45,638 bases of DNA from an uncultured Pseudomonadota bacterium (GCA_903921785.1 CAIXRH010000226.1:1-45638); one strand, 5' to 3'. Positions 15,313-23,407 are shown, counted from the first letter of the stretch. Numbers and translations are program-made. Notes: a model not told the origin generated them from the letters alone.

Positions 15313-16628
15313 CACGCGCTCCCGTACGAGAAGACTGGTACCTGACTGGCGCCGCCGGCGCTCACGTTGGCGAGCTCCCCCTCGGCCACCCGACAGAGAA
15401 ACCCCGCGAGGCGTCCCCGAGCCAGGAACGGACCGACGTCGATGACCCTTGAGTGTACCGCGCCGTCCCGGGCATCGAAGAACGGACCGTGGCTCGGGCG
15501 GACGCGGGCCTGCACGATGCATCCCTCCGCTTCGTCCACCGCCTGCTCCCACTCGCGCCGGCTCACCGCCCACCCGAGGACCACGCCCTTGCCCCCGTGA
15601 CCTTCCGCCGGCTTGAGCACCCAGTTCTCGGGGTCGCGCCGCACCCGCTCGCGCGCCGCGTCGTCCACCCGCGCGGTAAACGGCACGTGGCGGCGGACAT
15701 AGCGGCGTTCACGGTCGCTCAGCGGGAAGCTCGGGTCGTGGAGCAGCGCGAAGATCGCCTTGTTGTGCAGCAGCGCGGTCCGGAGGGAATTGACCATGCA
15801 CACGCGGCCGGCCCGGTACGCGTCGAGCAGCGCGGCACACTCCGAGCGGCGCGCGCGGAGGTCGCAGACGAGGAGGCGGCGGAAGACGACGTCCACCGCC
15901 AGGTCCCCGGCGCGGAGGCGGTCGCCCTCGAAGGAGAGGGTGTCGGGGGTGGCGACCACGGTCGGGTGCCCGGCGCGGCGGAACGCAGCGGCCAACAGAT
16001 CGAACTCGGGGGCGGTGGCGACGCCGGGCAGGTCCACGATCGCGATGGAGAAGCGGCGACGGGGGGCGAGCAGGCTGTCCTTCGGGCCCTGCCGCCGCGC
16101 CTTCGCCCAGATCGCCGCGAGCGCCTGCACCGTGGCGACGACCGCCGGGACCGGGTCGAGGAACCGCAAGTGCGGGAAGGCCGCCGCCGCCGCATCCGCC
16201 GCGAAGATCGGCGCCAACGCCGACGCATAGCCCATCCCCGCCGGAGACTCCGCGTTGAGCTCCAGGAAGCGGGGTACGCCCGCCTCCACGTACGCGTCCA
16301 GCCGGGAGAGCGGCGCGACGTTGGGGAAGCCCGGGTCGATCGCGGCCCACTCGATCGCGTCCGCCGGGATGCCGATCCGCGCGGCGAGGCTCTGGGGTCC
16401 GAGGTGAAGGTCGGCCACCAACGCCCGCCGCAGCTTCTTCAGCAGGGTGTGCATCTGCGCGACCAGGGTGCGCCACCGCCGCTCTTCGGCGAACGGCATC
16501 AAAAGCGGCGTGCGGTGCACGCAGACCGGCTCCGCCCCGTGCAACGCTCCCGCCGCGCGCACCTCGGTGAGGAACGTGGGCCGCGTGGCCGCGGACGCGG
16601 CGGCGCTCCATTCGGTGAGGGCATCCAT
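15312..16628 (-). CDS. circularly permuted ATP-grasp family protein
   Basis: This 438-residue protein has segments typical of the circularly permuted ATP-grasp/glutathionylspermidine-synthase-like group: RFLELNAESPAGMGYASA, FDLLAAAFRRAGHPTVVATP, NSLRTALLHNKAIFALLHD, WVLKPAEGHGGKGVVLGW (nucleotide-binding glycine-rich loop) and a final LANVSAGGASQVPV. These enzymes make amide bonds using ATP. In bacterial operons such proteins often accompany peptide or polyamine ligation, but the substrate here is unknown. The start at 16628 has TACCCT 8 nt upstream and no Shine-Dalgarno. It is divergent from holB by 24 bp and translationally coupled to the exported protein gene at 14392-15312. Confidence 0.75.
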   Translation of the reverse strand: MDALTEWSAAASAATRPTFLTEVRAAGALHGAEPVCVHRTPLLMPFAEERRWRTLVAQMHTLLKKLRRALVADLHLGPQSLAARIGIPADAIEWAAIDPGFPNVAPLSRLDAYVEAGVPRFLELNAESPAGMGYASALAPIFAADAAAAAFPHLRFLDPVPAVVATVQALAAIWAKARRQGPKDSLLAPRRRFSIAIVDLPGVATAPEFDLLAAAFRRAGHPTVVATPDTLSFEGDRLRAGDLAVDVVFRRLLVCDLRARRSECAALLDAYRAGRVCMVNSLRTALLHNKAIFALLHDPSFPLSDRERRYVRRHVPFTARVDDAARERVRRDPENWVLKPAEGHGGKGVVLGWAVSRREWEQAVDEAEGCIVQARVRPSHGPFFDARDGAVHSRVIDVGPFLARGRLAGFLCRVAEGELANVSAGGASQVPVFSYGSA

Positions 16629-16652
16629 CCGTGCGCAGGGTAATGGGGGGCC
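16629..16652. promoter_or_regulatory. 24-bp divergent promoter region of ATP-grasp gene and holB
   Basis: Both -10-like boxes overlap here. On the minus strand TACCCT (16642-16637) lies 8 nt before the ATG at 16628. On the plus strand TAATGG (16641-16646) lies 6 nt before the GTG at 16653. The -35 regions must fall inside the opposing genes. Both transcripts would be nearly leaderless. Confidence 0.4.
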
Positions 16653-17645
16653 GTGGCTCCCGCATTCCCCCTCGTCGGCAACCTCGCGGTCCAGGCGCGC
16701 CTCGCCCAGGCGGCCGACGAAGATCGCCTGCACCACGCCTACCTCTTCGAGGGGCCCGACGGGGTTGGAAAGGCCACGTTCGCCCTGTGGTTGGCGCGGT
16801 ACGTCAACTGCGAGGGCACCCGGCGTCCGTGCGGCGAGTGCCGCTCGTGCCGGCTCATGCTCACCGGCGGCCACCCCGACCTCGTGGTGATCGGCCCCGA
16901 CCCTGAGAAGGTCACCCGAGTGATCTCGGTGGATCAGGCGCACCAACTGATCAACGCGGTGCAGCTGCAGCGCCACAGCGCGAAGCGGCGCTTCGTGATC
17001 CTCGACCCGGCGGATGCCCTCAACGAAGACGCCGCGAATTCCCTGCTCAAGACGCTGGAGGAGCCGCCGCGGGGCACCCAGTTCATCCTCGTCACCGCCC
17101 GGGTGGCCTCGCTCCTGCAGACCATCCGCAGCCGCACCCAGCGGGTGCGCTTCGGGCCGGTGCCCGAGGCAGAGCTCACGGCGTTCCTCGGGGCGCGCGG
17201 GGTCTCCCCGGAGATGGCGCGGATGGCGGGCGGCTCGCTCGGCCAGGCGATGAAGCTGGCCGAAGGTGAAGCCGAAGCGAGAACCACGCTGCGGGACGCG
17301 ATCCTCGACGCCACCGGGCAGCCCCTGGTGAAGCTCTTCGCCCTCACCGAAGCCGAGGGGAAGCGCGAAGAAGGGGTGAACCGCGCCGAGCTGGTGGTCG
17401 ACGTCCTGGAGGAGCTCCTCCGCGACGCCGCCTGCGTGGCCAACGATCGCGACGATCGCCTCCTCCACCCTGCCAAACGTGCGCAGCTCGCCTTGTGGGC
17501 GCGCGCCCTCTGGCCCGGCGGCCACGCCCGCATGGCCCTCGCCCTCGCCTCCGCACGGGACCGCCTTCGGCTCAACGTCAACGGCCGCACCGTGCTCGAG
17601 AGCCTCTTCGCGCAGCTGAACCTGGAGCTCTCCGCCACCCGATGA
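16653..17645 (+). CDS. holB: DNA polymerase III subunit delta prime
   Basis: This 330-residue clamp-loader AAA+ subunit has the Walker A motif GPDGVGKAT (residues 34-42), a four-Cys zinc module (Cys53, 60, 63, 66), FVILDPADALNEDAANSLLK for Walker B, and LKTLEEPPRGTQFILVT for the SRC-preceding region. Delta prime helps open the beta clamp and load it on DNA in the cytosol. The intact GKAT loop is more like gamma/tau than the degenerate E. coli delta prime, as in many non-enteric bacteria; the short length and the tatD neighbour favour HolB. The start is a GTG at 16653. The stop overlaps tatD (ATGA), giving a two-gene operon. Confidence 0.88.
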   Translation: MAPAFPLVGNLAVQARLAQAADEDRLHHAYLFEGPDGVGKATFALWLARYVNCEGTRRPCGECRSCRLMLTGGHPDLVVIGPDPEKVTRVISVDQAHQLINAVQLQRHSAKRRFVILDPADALNEDAANSLLKTLEEPPRGTQFILVTARVASLLQTIRSRTQRVRFGPVPEAELTAFLGARGVSPEMARMAGGSLGQAMKLAEGEAEARTTLRDAILDATGQPLVKLFALTEAEGKREEGVNRAELVVDVLEELLRDAACVANDRDDRLLHPAKRAQLALWARALWPGGHARMALALASARDRLRLNVNGRTVLESLFAQLNLELSATR

Positions 17646-18418
17646 TCGACTCCCATTGCCACCTCGATCCTGGCGTCTACGGCGGAGACGCCGGGGTGGA
17701 CGAGACCATCGCCCGCGCCCGCGCCGCCGGCGTCACCCCGATCCTCACGGTGGGCAGCGGCTACGGCTTCGAGAGCGCAGCGCGCGCCCTCGCGGTCGCC
17801 CGCCGCCACCCCGACGTCCGCTGCTCCGTGGGGCTCCATCCCCACGACGCCAAGGACTACACCGAGGCCCGGCTCGGGGAGCTGCTCGCCCTCGCCGACG
17901 CGCCCGAGGTCCTGGCGCTCGGCGAGATGGGGCTCGACTTCTTCTACGACTCCTCCCCGCGCGACGAGCAGCGCCACGCCTTCCGCGCCCAGCTCCGCGC
18001 CGCGAAAGCGCGAAACCTCCCGGTGATCATCCACGACCGGGAGACCGCCGGCGAGACCCTGCGCGTGCTCGACGAAGAGGGCGCCTGGACGACGGGCGTG
18101 CTCTACCACTGCTACACCGGCGACGTGGCGCAGATGGAGGCGATCGTGGAACGAGGCGGGTACATCTCGATCCCGGGCATCGTCACGTTCAAGAACGCGG
18201 AGACGATGCGCGAGGTGGCCGCGGCGGTGCCGGAGGAGCGCCTCCTGGTGGAGACGGACAGCCCCTTCCTCACCCCGGTGCCGCACCGTGGGCGAAAGAA
18301 CGAGCCGGCGTACGTCGCGCACACCCTGGCCTGCGTGGCGGGCCTGAGAAAAACGACGGTGGCCGCGCTCGACGCGACCACCACCGCCAACACGCTGCGT
18401 TTCTTCCGCTGGCGCTGA
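17642..18418 (+). CDS. tatD: TatD-family metal-dependent hydrolase (DNase)
   Basis: This 258-residue TIM-barrel hydrolase begins MIDSHCHLDP, with the metal-binding HxH pair. It has VGLHPHDAKD, LGEMGLDFFYD (metal-bridging Glu), PVIIHDRE, LYHCYTGD and the C-terminal VETDSPFLTPVP, all hallmarks of TatD. Members are 3'-5' exonucleases or deoxyribonucleases of the cytosol. The length is normal. The ATG overlaps the holB stop as ATGA, and the holB-tatD order is common in bacteria. It ends convergent with the small basic-protein gene, with a hairpin at the junction. Confidence 0.92.
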   Translation: MIDSHCHLDPGVYGGDAGVDETIARARAAGVTPILTVGSGYGFESAARALAVARRHPDVRCSVGLHPHDAKDYTEARLGELLALADAPEVLALGEMGLDFFYDSSPRDEQRHAFRAQLRAAKARNLPVIIHDRETAGETLRVLDEEGAWTTGVLYHCYTGDVAQMEAIVERGGYISIPGIVTFKNAETMREVAAAVPEERLLVETDSPFLTPVPHRGRKNEPAYVAHTLACVAGLRKTTVAALDATTTANTLRFFRWR

Positions 18419-18424
18419 GGGCGC

Positions 18425-18444
18425 CCGCGAACGTTACTTCGCGG
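18425..18444. terminator. hairpin between convergent tatD and small gene
   Basis: CCGCGAA-N6-TTCGCGG is a perfect 7-bp inverted repeat starting 6 bp after the tatD stop. It overlaps the last codons of the minus-strand gene at 18434. There is no T-run, so it is a candidate bidirectional terminator only. Confidence 0.4.
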
Positions 18445-18598
18445 ACTTCTTCGCGGCCTCGTTCGCGTCGGCCTCGGCGGTGTGAATCGGGAAAACGGGC
18501 GTGGAGCCCTTGTTCTCGCGCTGGTTGCGCGCCTTGCGACCCGCGTTCTTGTTGCGGATTTCGCGGCGAAGGGTCGTGAGGGCGGTCTTGGAAGCCAT
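18434..18598 (-). CDS. small basic protein of 54 residues
   Basis: A short reading frame encodes MASKTALTTLRREIRNK, then NAGRKARNQRENKGSTP, VFPIHT and an Ala/Glu/Lys tail. It has a good GGAG site 7 nt before the ATG and typical genomic codon use. The N-terminal two thirds are strongly basic, with about a dozen Lys/Arg, and the tail is mixed charge, suggesting a nucleic-acid- or ribosome-binding protein. I recall similar short conserved proteins (KTALKTLRK.., GRKAKN.., TPxFPxHT) in related bacteria, but cannot name a family. It is monocistronic and convergent with tatD. Confidence 0.7.
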   Translation of the reverse strand: MASKTALTTLRREIRNKNAGRKARNQRENKGSTPVFPIHTAEADANEAAKKSAK

Positions 18599-18695
18599 GG
18601 GGACTCCGGATTTCGAGGCGGCGCGATCTATGGGGCGAGGGGGCTGGCGTCAAGGGACCGCTTGCGCGTCGGCATGACTGTGGTAGACGATCCCC

Positions 18696-19466
18696 ATGGT
18701 GATCCTCCTCCTCGCCCTCTCCGCCTGCGACCGGTTGGACGCGGCATCCGGCGTGGTGGACGATCTGGGGGACACCACGGTCGCCCAGGCCATCTACCTC
18801 GGCGCGGACCTCCCGCCCGGCGTCACCCTGCCGGAAGATTCGGGAATCTACACCTCCCTCTGCAAGGTCTTCCTCGCCGAGGTGGCCGATGCGTCGGATG
18901 TCTCCGACGCTCCCGTGAGCGGCGCCAAGGTCAGCTTCCTCGCGGGGAACACCGGAAAGCTCCCCTTCGCCGAGGACGACGACGGCGAGTACCTCCTCTA
19001 CAGCACCGACGGCCTGGAGTACACCCCCGGGCAGGACGCCGTCGTGCGCTTCGAGGTGGCCGGCGAAGCGGGCGAGCTGCACATCAAGGCCCCCGAGGCC
19101 CCTTCGTTCACGGTGTCCGACGGGCTGCGCGCCCACGAGCCCGCCCAGATCACCGTCACCGAAGGGCGCTTCCCGAACCTCGTGGCGATGGTCTACGACC
19201 TCGATCACGACGTGCAGTCGTGGGACAACGTGCCCGACGACGTGGAGACCAGCGCCGAGCTCAACCCGGCGGACAGCGAGCCGATCACCACCCTCGCCAT
19301 CCCCGGCGAGGCGTTCCTCCGGGCGAGCACCTACGTGATCGGGGTGGCCGGGCTCAACACCGCCCCCGCCGAGGACATGACCGGCGTCAACGCGGCGATG
19401 AGCACGTTCGCCGCCGGGCAGCTCGCGATCCAGGTCGTGAGTGTGGACGCGGCGGCAACTCCCTGA
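18696..19466 (+). CDS. lipoprotein of unknown function
   Basis: This 256-residue protein has the very short signal peptide MVILLLALSAC, with the lipobox Cys at 11. The mature protein is acidic and beta-rich, with strands such as AKVSFLAGNTGKLPF, VVRFEVAGEAGELHI, FTVSDGLRAHEPAQITVTEG and ASTYVIGVAGLN. Two Ig-like or carboxypeptidase-regulatory-like domains are possible. It has one further Cys (TSLCKVFLAEV). No family is recognised. The ATG is preceded by TAGACG with 6 nt between and by TTGCGC 16 bp further upstream, a plausible leaderless promoter. It is a single-gene unit. Confidence 0.65.
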   Translation: MVILLLALSACDRLDAASGVVDDLGDTTVAQAIYLGADLPPGVTLPEDSGIYTSLCKVFLAEVADASDVSDAPVSGAKVSFLAGNTGKLPFAEDDDGEYLLYSTDGLEYTPGQDAVVRFEVAGEAGELHIKAPEAPSFTVSDGLRAHEPAQITVTEGRFPNLVAMVYDLDHDVQSWDNVPDDVETSAELNPADSEPITTLAIPGEAFLRASTYVIGVAGLNTAPAEDMTGVNAAMSTFAAGQLAIQVVSVDAAATP

Positions 19467-19808
19467 GGTAGATGCGAGAAGGGCCAGCCGCGCCGCGGAT
19501 CAGCCGGCGAGTTCGGTGCCCCCCTCGACTGCGCTCACGATCACCGCGGCGAGAGCGAGCGACCAAGGCCGTCTTGGTTGCGAAGTAGGGCGCCAGACCC
19601 ACGTCGGCGCTCCGGAGCACCGCCCCAGGCGCCGGCGGGCGAAGCCCGCCGTGAACCGTCACGCTACGAGAGACGGCCCGGTCCCGAACGTCGTCGACGC
19701 AGCGGGACGGCGCGGCGCGAGGCGGAAGTCTCCTTCCCCCGCCCCTCGACGGCGCTGGCGCTCGTGGTCGAGACGGTCGCGCTTCCGCTCCCACGTTAGG
19801 CACGTAGA
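19467..19808. other. 342-bp intergenic region with two perfect hairpins
   Basis: No convincing gene is visible here. Two inverted repeats stand out: ACCAAG-N5-CTTGGT at 19562-19578, and CGGCGGGC-GAA-GCCCGCCG at 19633-19651, a perfect 8-bp stem with a GAA triloop. The region is slightly less GC-rich than the genes. The end near 19796-19808 (GTTAGG, CACGTAGA) may be the promoter of the next lipoprotein gene. A small RNA is possible but unproven. Confidence 0.4.
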
Positions 19809-21341
19809 ATGCTGCTACTGCTCCTCGCGTGCTCAGCCCACGGACCCGACGACACGTCCCAGCCGGCATCGACCGACACCGGGGCCGACGCCGCGACGGA
19901 TTCGGCCGACTCCGCAGACTCCGGCGATTGGGGCGACACCGGCGACTCGGGCGTCGACACCGCGGCCGCCGCCCCGACCCTCACCATTCTCGCGCCGGCG
20001 GACGGCCAGACGTGGTTCCTCGACACCCGCTACGACGTCGTGGTGAGCCTCACCGGCGCGGATGCCGCCGAGGCGACGGTCACCGGGGCCGAAGCCACGT
20101 GCGAAGCGCTGAACGCCGGCGTGCTCCACTGCTCCGTCACCCCGCACGTCGCGGAGACCGTCACGGTGTCGATCGCGGCGACGGGCCCCGGCGGCACGGG
20201 CACCGCGAGCGTGGCGGCCACGGCCCGGGCGGCGGTCGGGATCATCCCGGAGGGCGAGGCGTTCGCGATGGGCGCCTACGAGGTGATGGACGAACGCTGG
20301 TTCGCCCCGATCGTGGACGGGAAGTTCAACCTGGCGCAGTCCTACGGCACCGGCGGATACACCCAGGAGGCCTGGCAGGACTGGGCGGCAGCCGCCGGCG
20401 TGAGGACGATGACCCGCCCAGGCTGGGACTGGGCGGACCCCTGGGCGCTCTCCGACGACGCCACCCTCGCCGCCCTCGCCGCCCGCCCGGAGCTGGCCTG
20501 GTGGGAGCTGCCCGAGACCCCGGTCGAGGACGACAGCTACGCCGACGAGGTGGCGACCGTGGTGGCCCGCATCCGCTCCTTCGACGACCGGCCGACCCAG
20601 ATGTACTTCTGGACCAGCAGCACCGCCGAGCAGATCGCCACGTACATCCCCGATGTGCAGGTCATCTCCCCGGGGACGTACCCCGAGCACGCCTGCCAGC
20701 CGCAGCCGTGGATCCGCTGGCGCATCACCTCGGCGCGCGATGCGGTGGCGCTGGCGGGCTACTCCGAGGCGGAGCGGCCGGTGGTGGGCACCGCCGATCT
20801 CTACGCCCAGCCCGAGACGAGCTGCCCCGAGCGGATCGCCGAGCTCGCCCAGGTGCGGATGAACCCGCTCGCGATGATCGCGGCCGGCGCCCAGGGGGTG
20901 CTCTACTTCGCGTGGTGGTACGCGGCGAACACCCTCGATCCCGCCTGGGCGACCTCCGCCGAGGCCACGGGGGACCTCATCATGGGCGAGTCCGGCCTCG
21001 GCTACGCCGCGATCCACGGGGAGCCGCTCGGGGACCTGCCCGTCACGGTCACCGGCGGGCCGGCGCTGAGCGAAACGTTCACGCCCGCGCAGACCACCAC
21101 GGCGGTCCAGTATGCGTCCATCCACGCCGCGGGATGGGACTACGCCGGGACCCGCTTCGTGGTGGCGGTGAACTACACCAACGAGGCGGTGACCGCCGAG
21201 ATCGGCGGCTTCCCGAGCGTCACCACCGGCGTGGAAGCGGTCGGCGAAGCGCGCGCCCCGGCGGCGACCGACGGCGTCATCGAGGAGACGTTCGACGCGT
21301 GGGGCGCACACGTGTACCGGGCGCCGATCGTCGTCGAGTAG
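19809..21341 (+). CDS. lipoprotein with glycoside-hydrolase-like barrel
   Basis: This 510-residue protein starts with MLLLLLACS, an extremely short lipoprotein signal (Cys8). An Asp/Thr/Ser/Ala linker full of DTG and DSG units runs to about residue 53, followed by an Ig-like domain at about 55-140 (LTILAPADGQTWFLDTRYDV, VTVSIAAT). Residues 150-440 resemble a TIM-barrel carbohydrate-active or cell-wall enzyme, with Trp-rich strands (TMTRPGWDWADPWAL, LAWWELPETP, MYFWTS, GVLYFAWWYAAN). A beta domain with NYTNEAVTAEIGGF follows, typical of C-terminal sandwich domains of glycosidases. Catalytic residues cannot be assigned; Glu and Asp at strand ends (ELPETPVED) are candidates. It is surface-anchored. 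Confidence 0.6.
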   Translation: MLLLLLACSAHGPDDTSQPASTDTGADAATDSADSADSGDWGDTGDSGVDTAAAAPTLTILAPADGQTWFLDTRYDVVVSLTGADAAEATVTGAEATCEALNAGVLHCSVTPHVAETVTVSIAATGPGGTGTASVAATARAAVGIIPEGEAFAMGAYEVMDERWFAPIVDGKFNLAQSYGTGGYTQEAWQDWAAAAGVRTMTRPGWDWADPWALSDDATLAALAARPELAWWELPETPVEDDSYADEVATVVARIRSFDDRPTQMYFWTSSTAEQIATYIPDVQVISPGTYPEHACQPQPWIRWRITSARDAVALAGYSEAERPVVGTADLYAQPETSCPERIAELAQVRMNPLAMIAAGAQGVLYFAWWYAANTLDPAWATSAEATGDLIMGESGLGYAAIHGEPLGDLPVTVTGGPALSETFTPAQTTTAVQYASIHAAGWDYAGTRFVVAVNYTNEAVTAEIGGFPSVTTGVEAVGEARAPAATDGVIEETFDAWGAHVYRAPIVVE

Positions 21342-21354
21342 GCGGACGGCGCCG

Positions 21355-21430
21355 CCCCTTCGCCATTCTCACCCCGTCGGCTCCTCGACCGCCGACGCCG
21401 TCCGGGCGGCAAGGCGGGCCTCGACCGCCA
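21355..21430 (+). repeat. dispersed intergenic repeat, family B, copy 1
   Basis: The family B core is GCCATTCTC, then a CCCCGTCGG box, then CTCCTCGACCGCCGACGCCG. A second shorter CTCGACCGCC follows at the right. It fills the gap between the convergent stops at 21341 and 21439. It shares the CTCCTCGACC element with family A. Confidence 0.65.
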
Positions 21431-21438
21431 CTCCCCCC

Positions 21439-22053
21439 TCACCTCTCGTCGAGGCGGGCACGGAGCTCGGCGAGCTCCCGCTCCAGCTGCGCGATGCGCG
21501 CTTCGTCGTCGCGGAGGCGCTTGTCCTGCGCCTGAACCGCCGCGACGGCCATGCTGGTATACCCGTAGAGGTCCACGTGGTCGCCGTCGACGCTCACCGC
21601 CGGGCTGCCCGCGTCGAGGTCGTCGATGATGAAGCCGAGGTGGGCCCGTTCGCCCGGCGGCGCGTGGTTGTAGGCCCAGGTCGCGAGGTGGAGCTGCAGC
21701 GCCTGGGCGCCGGCCGCGTCGCGCTCGGCCTCGTTGAGGTAGCGGATGTCGTGCTTGTAGGCACGCCGGGAGATGGGGCAGCCGCCTTCCTGGGCGGTCG
21801 GGTCTTCCGCGGCGCAGGTGAGCAGCGCGTTGCAGTCATCCTCGGGATCACACGCGGCGCCCTCGTCGGTACAGCTGCTTCCCGCCTCCTCTTTGTCGCA
21901 GAGCGCCACGCCGTCGGTCGGACCCGTGTAGCCGTTGCAGACCGGGTCTCCGCACGTGAAGAACCACTGGAGCTTCGGCTCGCTGGGCGTGCAGCGGGTC
22001 ACGCTCAGCAGGAACGGGAGCGCCAAGGCGAGGACGAAGACGTGGCGGGACAT
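21439..22053 (-). CDS. lipoprotein with S74-type intramolecular chaperone domain
   Basis: This 204-residue protein has its ATG at 22053, preceded by GGAGG. A signal peptide leads to the lipobox-like TRC (Cys21), then a Cys-rich region (eight Cys at about 34-92). From about residue 95 the sequence SRRAYKHDIRYLNEAE, then LATWAYNHAPPGERAHLGFI and LYGYTSMAVAAVQAQDKRL match the peptidase-S74/tailspike chaperone domain. A C-terminal coiled coil (IAQLERELAELRARL) follows. In S74 domains a Ser and a Lys five residues later cleave the chain autocatalytically after trimerisation. Ser95 and Lys100 have that spacing. Such domains are best known at the C-termini of phage tail fibres; placement on a bacterial lipoprotein is unusual. 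Confidence 0.7.
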   Translation of the reverse strand: MSRHVFVLALALPFLLSVTRCTPSEPKLQWFFTCGDPVCNGYTGPTDGVALCDKEEAGSSCTDEGAACDPEDDCNALLTCAAEDPTAQEGGCPISRRAYKHDIRYLNEAERDAAGAQALQLHLATWAYNHAPPGERAHLGFIIDDLDAGSPAVSVDGDHVDLYGYTSMAVAAVQAQDKRLRDDEARIAQLERELAELRARLDER

Positions 22054-22087
22054 GCTACCCTCCGAAGAACGGCTTGGAAGGCAGCAA

Positions 22088-22104
22088 GCGGCGTGCCACG
22101 CCGC
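22088..22104. terminator. perfect hairpin between two minus-strand genes
   Basis: GCGGCGT-GCC-ACGCCGC, a 7-bp stem with a 3-nt loop, lies 7 bp beyond the stop of the 22111 gene and upstream of the S74 lipoprotein start. On the minus strand it is followed by TTGCTGCCTT, only moderately T-rich. It is a possible terminator. Confidence 0.4.
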
Positions 22105-22110
22105 CATCCG

Positions 22111-22515
22111 TCACTTCGCCCGGACCCGGTTGTTCTTCGGGAGGTGCTCCAGCTCCACCAGGCCGAGCTCCTCCAGGAGCGGCGGCAGGTACATCCCGAA
22201 GCGGCCCCGGTAGCCCTTCCGCTGGCCGTACCAGCCACCTACCGGGTTCTCGGGAGAGCGCCCCCAGGCCTCGACCGTGCCGGCCGCGGGCTCTTTTCCT
22301 TCGTCGGCCGCGCCGAGCGCCATCCAGTCGCCGTGGGCGCGCAGCATGGCCGGGAGATCCTCGAGCACGCGAGCGAGGTAGGTGAGCTTCGTCGTTCCCA
22401 CCATGCAGACGAGCAGCGGCGGGGCCACGGTGTCGTCGCGGTAGATCGTGTACTCGGCAGTTCCCGGGGGGGTCTTCAGGGTCCAGGGGTCGTTTTTGGT
22501 GCCGGTGCCGGCCAT
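22111..22515 (-). CDS. conserved hypothetical protein, 134 residues
   Basis: Start at the ATG at 22515, with GGAG upstream. The N-terminus MAGTGTKNDPWTLKTPPGT matches a compact cytosolic family that I recall in several proteobacteria. That family also has LLVCMVGTTKLTYLARVLED, RAHGDWMALGAADE, VEAWGRSPENPVGGWYG and a final GRFGMYLPPLLEELGLVEL. The conservation of Trp, Gly and Asp suggests a folded domain, but no biochemical role is known to me. It lies 40 bp downstream of the AraC-type gene on the same strand, so the two may be co-transcribed and the regulator may control it. A hairpin follows the stop. Confidence 0.65.
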   Translation of the reverse strand: MAGTGTKNDPWTLKTPPGTAEYTIYRDDTVAPPLLVCMVGTTKLTYLARVLEDLPAMLRAHGDWMALGAADEGKEPAAGTVEAWGRSPENPVGGWYGQRKGYRGRFGMYLPPLLEELGLVELEHLPKNNRVRAK

Positions 22516-22555
22516 GGGGGCTCCTCGCCGCGGGGGGTGGGAGCCGCGGGGTGCG

Positions 22556-23407
22556 TCATCTTCGCTTGGACTTCCCGCGTCCGTCTTGTACGAACACGAC
22601 AACATTGGGCGCGAAGTCGGCGGGGCCGGCGGGGGGGAAGTAGCCGCGGTAGCCGCGGGGCACGCCGCCGCTCATGCGCCGGAAGTCCCGGATGAAGTGG
22701 GCCTGATCGAAGTAGCCGGCCGCGAGGGCGACATCTGCGAGCGGGCAGCCGGGGTCGCGCATCAGGGCTCGGAGCGCGGCCTGGAAGCGCAGGATTCGCC
22801 CGACCACCTTCGGCGGGATGCCGAGCTGGCGCGCGAACCACCGATCGACCTGCCGCACGGACGCGCCGGCGGCGGCGGCGACATCCGCCACCTCGGCGCG
22901 CCCGTCGCTAGCCGTGAGGGCGGCGAGCGCCCGTTCGAAGCCGGGGCGCCCGGCGTCGAGGCGGAGGGACTCCAGGAAGAAGGCGTCGAGTCGGGCGGCG
23001 GCGGCGTCAGGATCGAGGGCCGCCACCGCGGCTTCCACGGCCTCCACACCCGGGCCGAAGACCGCGGACGGCGTCGGCGTGGCCCCGGTGAACGGGCGGA
23101 GCTCCTGCCGTACGAACGGGCCGACGCCGCCGAGGCGGAAGCGCACGCCCACGAGATGCACCCGCCCGCGCTGCTCGATGCGGATCGGGACGAGTCGCTG
23201 GGCGTCCAGGTTGGAGCCGGCATGCTCCGTAGCCGCCCCGCCGATCACCCGGCGGGTGTAGGGCACGCCGAAGTTGAGGATGAGGTCGGCGCGGCCATCG
23301 ACGAAGACGTCGACGCCGAGGTCCACCGGATCGGGATCGGGCTCCACGAACCAGTAGGACTCGATGTAGGCGGCGAGGGCTGGGCTCGGAGGGCGGAGCT
23401 GGTACAC
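22556..23407 (-). CDS. AraC-family transcriptional regulator
   Basis: This 283-residue regulator has its start at the GTG at 23407. The N-terminal 130 residues (PALAAYIESYWFVEPDPD, DGRADLILNFGVPY, VHLVGVRFRLGGVGPF) form a sensing domain of the type often found before AraC HTH regions (DUF6597-like). The C-terminal domain at about 165-262 has both HTH motifs: VADVAAAAGASVRQVDRWFA, then LADVALAAGYFDQAHFIRDF and FRRMSGGVPRGYR, which is the AraC signature. It binds DNA in the cytosol; its inducer is unknown. The most likely target is the adjacent 134-residue gene or an unlinked locus. Confidence 0.85.
   Translation of the reverse strand: MYQLRPPSPALAAYIESYWFVEPDPDPVDLGVDVFVDGRADLILNFGVPYTRRVIGGAATEHAGSNLDAQRLVPIRIEQRGRVHLVGVRFRLGGVGPFVRQELRPFTGATPTPSAVFGPGVEAVEAAVAALDPDAAAARLDAFFLESLRLDAGRPGFERALAALTASDGRAEVADVAAAAGASVRQVDRWFARQLGIPPKVVGRILRFQAALRALMRDPGCPLADVALAAGYFDQAHFIRDFRRMSGGVPRGYRGYFPPAGPADFAPNVVVFVQDGRGKSKRR

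Noticed and set aside
13082-16628. Biosynthetic gene cluster built on the ATP-grasp gene
   Set aside because: There is no peptide-precursor, transporter or tailoring enzyme next to it; only the coupled exported protein.
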